50,122 bases of DNA from Ophiocordyceps camponoti-saundersi (nom. inval.) (lineage: Eukaryota > Ascomycota > Sordariomycetes > Hypocreales > Ophiocordycipitaceae), in NCBI GenBank assembly GCA_003339415.1, contig PDHQ01000256.1, forward strand, positions 1-50,122. Direction: 5' to 3'. The notes under the pieces were generated by a model. The model made no database searches and was not told where the DNA came from. It worked only from the letters and a program-made list of their open reading frames with translations. The stretch's first letter is position 1. Every line of letters starts with the position of its first letter. Below are positions 47,366 to 50,122 of the stretch, one piece after another. Made by a program: the position numbers and the translations under genes.

Positions 47366-48855
47366 GTATAATCGTTTATCCTTATAATAGGTAGAGTAGG
47401 GCTTACTTACTATATAGACCGCGTAGGGTAGCTTATCTAACCTAGCTTTAAGGGTATTTTGCTAATAGCTAGCGGGGTATTAGTAAGTTAAGGATAGCGG
47501 ACGGACGGGACGGTATTACCTTTAAGGGTAGTATTAGGGGAATTAGCTTTAGTATAAGGAAGGGGTAATAGAGGAAGTAAGCTATCGGAATTATAATATA
47601 TATTTCTATTATCTTCGCTAGTAGTGCCTTATTCTTAGTATATATCGTCGTAGGAATATATAGAACTCGAGGGGAGAGAGATATTTTCGTTAGGGGGAGG
47701 CTTAGAATATAGTTAGCTACTTATTTTAAATAGCTACGTTACGGTTAGGGGAGCCCGTTTTCGCGAAAGCGGTAATAAGGTTAAGGGGGGGGTTAAATCC
47801 TAAATAGCGGTAATAAACGAAGGTACGTTTAAGCGTTAGGTTTCGATATTTTCGGTATTAGGATTACTACCGCTATCGGTTTCGAGAACTTAGTATAATA
47901 AGTAGGTAGTATATTATTATAGTAAAAGTTACTATATAAAAAGGGCAGCGAGGGTCTTAGGGAACTCGGCTAACTTAAGGATACGACGAAGGCGTTTATT
48001 CTGGGTAATAGAGGGGAGCCTTAACGCGTAGGTATAGAGGTCCTAGGCGAGATTAAACATTTCGGTTCCGCCGCTATTATAAGGACCGGTATCGGTATCT
48101 ATAGCTAGCGATTAGGTAAGGCGAAAGTTAGGACCGATATACTAGCAAACGATATCTAGCAGACTATATTAGAACTAGTTACTAAATCGGGCAGCGTAGT
48201 TATCGGTATCGATTCCCTTTTTAGGGAGCGTAAGGTAATTAGTTTAATATAGCTACTTTAATACCTTAAGATTACGGATCGTAAAGTTAAGTAACTTATA
48301 CTAAAGAATAATCGCTAAGCGCTTATTAATAAGTTTAGTATTAAAATATAATAGGAATAAAATAAGTTTTTATTTAGCTTCGTTAAGGCGTTCGGTACTA
48401 AAGGACGGGAGGGCGGGGAGGAGGTCTCTATAAAGGGATAGCTTCTAATTATCGCGTTAGTTAAAGATAATAATAAGTATATTATTTAGCTAGCTTATTA
48501 TATATTTTATTACTTAACGGAGTACCTTATATTTTATTAAGGATAAGTTTATAGTTTAAGTAAGGTTAAGGATCTTAACATATCCTTTTATAAGCTTATA
48601 GTAAATATATTTATACTTATTATTAGTAAATTAGATAAGTAAGGAACCGTTATATTCCGCGGTTAGGCTACCTAATTTAGCGTCTTTTTAGGGTAGGAAA
48701 AGGAGCTTCTCGATCTTAGTAAGCGGATTATCGTCGCAAAGGGCGGCCGCGAGTTTATACTAATTATTAGGTATTACGCGGTAGTAAGCGGTAAGGTAAA
48801 GGTATCGGAGGTTATACGTAACGTAATAAAAGGTAGCGAACTAAAACTATAGTAA
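47366..48855 (+). pseudogene. RIP-disabled gene relic D
   Basis: Two successive + frames are open apart from TAA/TAG: 47366 to about 47890, then 47953 to 48855 (300 codons). The second includes IEVLGEIKHFGSAAIIRTGI, VKAFGTKGREGGEEVSIK and LLDLSKRIIVAKGGREFILI. A third open frame, 48906-49190, after the G17 run, includes GGKVLGGNIIFLNGVTLYSS and GALELFRILGGRLYYLYLDI and may be the C-terminal part of the same gene. Gly-rich loops and alternating hydrophobics suggest a globular enzyme, but I recognise no family. I saw no convincing match to relics A-C. Confidence 0.4.
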
Positions 48856-48886
48856 ATAATAATATTAAAGATAAGGTATAGCGGTC

Positions 48887-48903
48887 GGGGGGGGGGGGGG
48901 GGG
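48887..48903 (+). repeat. G17 homopolymer
   Basis: Seventeen G between two open stretches of relic D. Confidence 0.9.
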
Positions 48904-48905
48904 TG

Positions 48906-49190
48906 GCGAACTTCGGGAACTCTAAGGCGTATTATCGAATCTTACGTAATAATCCTAAAAGTACCTTTACCTAGGGCGGTAAAGTACTAGGCGGTAATAT
49001 AATTTTTCTAAACGGGGTTACGCTATATAGTAGTAAGTTATTATAGTAGGAAGCCTAGTTAGCTTTCTAGGAAGAGGTAGCGTCCTATTTCGGTTTCGAT
49101 ATTATAAGCGGTGCCTTAGAACTTTTTAGGATCTTAGGAGGCCGCCTTTATTACCTATACTTAGATATCGCCGTAGTTATCGTTTTTTAA
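48906..49190 (+). pseudogene. Possible C-terminal part of relic D
   Basis: An open + frame of about 95 codons with only TAA/TAG interruptions begins directly after the G17 run. It ends at a T-run. Its frame differs from the upstream part, so the G run may have changed length or may join two unrelated pieces. Confidence 0.35.
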
Positions 49191-50122
49191 AAAAGTTTGC
49201 CGATTAAAACGTAATATTAAGTTAATATTCCTTAATATAGAATCTATATTATTATTAGCGTAGGGTTATAAGATTAATAAAGTATAAGGCTTAGACTTTT
49301 ATTATAAAGCTAGCAGGGCTATTATAAGTTAGCCTCCTCTCTATTATACTCTTAATTATACTTTTTTAGCGCTTCGATCTGGTGCTAGCTAGATAATACC
49401 TTAACTAGCATTTCTAAAAGCTAATTAAGTAAATTATAAATAGTTTTAATATTATATAGTTTAATATTAATATTCTTACTTTATAGGAAGCGCTAGGACT
49501 TATTAAAAAAGAAAAGGACGGTAATATAGTTTTTAACCGTATTTTATCGTAGGGCTTTTTAATAAAATGCTTCGTAGAGTTAGTTAATATACTTCTTATC
49601 GAGTATTCTATTTTTTAAGATCGTTTAATTTATCTTTAAAACTTTTATAAAAATCTTAGCTATAAGTATATAGTATTTTTTAGCGTCCTAAAATATACTC
49701 GTAATATCGTTAAAATATTTATCTTAAGTAGCGAGGGATTAGGTTATTTCTTCGTATAGTTAGTTATCGGATTATTAATTTTAATATCGCTTACTAAGTT
49801 AGTGCCCGGGGGAGGAAGCTTTACGGCGAAATATAGTAATTAAGTTACTTAAGCGTTATTATAATATTATAAGTTCTTAGGATATATTTAAAAGCTTAAA
49901 GTTAATAGAAAAAATATAGGTAGTTTAGGACATTATATCTTTTATAAGGTGGTACGGTAATATTAAACTTAGGGGATAATATAAGTATACCGTTATATAT
50001 TTAGTTTTTTTTTATAATCCCTACCCTTTATCTTTTAGCTATAACCTAAACCGTATAAGATAAAATAACTAATATTAGTATATACTTATATATATTAGGG
50101 TATCGTAAATATTATACTAAAA
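49191..50122. other. Unassigned AT-rich right end
   Basis: I see no gene, RNA or repeat unit that can be supported. Confidence 0.45.

Noticed and set aside
1..50122. A mitochondrial or plastid origin, because of the high AT content.
   Set aside because: No rRNA, organellar tRNA set or respiratory gene is visible. CpG is frequent, and LTR and TIR elements with copia pol are nuclear.

Overview
This window looks like heterochromatic nuclear DNA of a filamentous ascomycete (Pezizomycotina) that has been saturated by repeat-induced point mutation (RIP). CpA and its complement TpG are almost gone over all 50 kb, TpA is correspondingly enriched, and CpG survives. The C-to-T changes therefore followed CpA, the RIP context, rather than CpG deamination. 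ATG, TGG, CAA, CAG, CAT and CAC are nearly absent, so almost no frame has a start codon. Former genes appear as long + strand frames broken only by TAA and TAG, at places where CAA, CAG or TGG would stand before RIP. I see no intact protein-coding gene. All coding entries are relics, read by treating TAA/TAG as former Gln or Trp.

Layout. 0-2.3 kb: two tandem copies of a 1.16 kb repeat (R1). 2.8-6.4 kb: an inverted copy of a TIR element, then an LTR retrotransposon relic (two LTRs, a copia-like half-tRNA primer site, a polypurine tract) with another TIR element nested inside. 6.9-15.5 kb: a low-complexity block built from tandem 2.7-3.05 kb units (R2 + purine-rich minisatellites + R1) and extra R2 copies. 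16.2-17.1 and 21.1-23.9 kb: more TIR element copies. 18.4-20.9 kb: degraded genes, one with a weak RING/IBR-like look. 25.0-28.1 kb: over twenty copies of an 18-bp motif around a 10-N gap whose immediate flanks are not RIP-mutated. 28.3-29.7 kb: 26-bp and 9-bp tandem repeats. 30.2-34.8 kb: a tRNA-Leu-like relic, a 118-bp-armed foldback palindrome, a Ty1/copia reverse transcriptase-RNase H relic, and a (TTA)n tract derived from (TCA)n.

37.5-49.2 kb: a cluster of very long unidentified + strand reading-frame relics. Two large ones (37.5-40.7 and 43.9-46.2 kb) and a shorter one (43.3-43.8 kb) share protein-level blocks in the same order and look like paralogues. A further relic occupies 47.4-49.2 kb. 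Runs of 12-35 G, and one 95-bp G-rich tract, occur throughout and often lie at the ends of these blocks.

Nothing here is predicted to make a functional protein. The value of the window is as a fossil record: a nest of transposons plus one or more duplicated gene families that appear to have been silenced in place by point mutation with almost no frameshifts.
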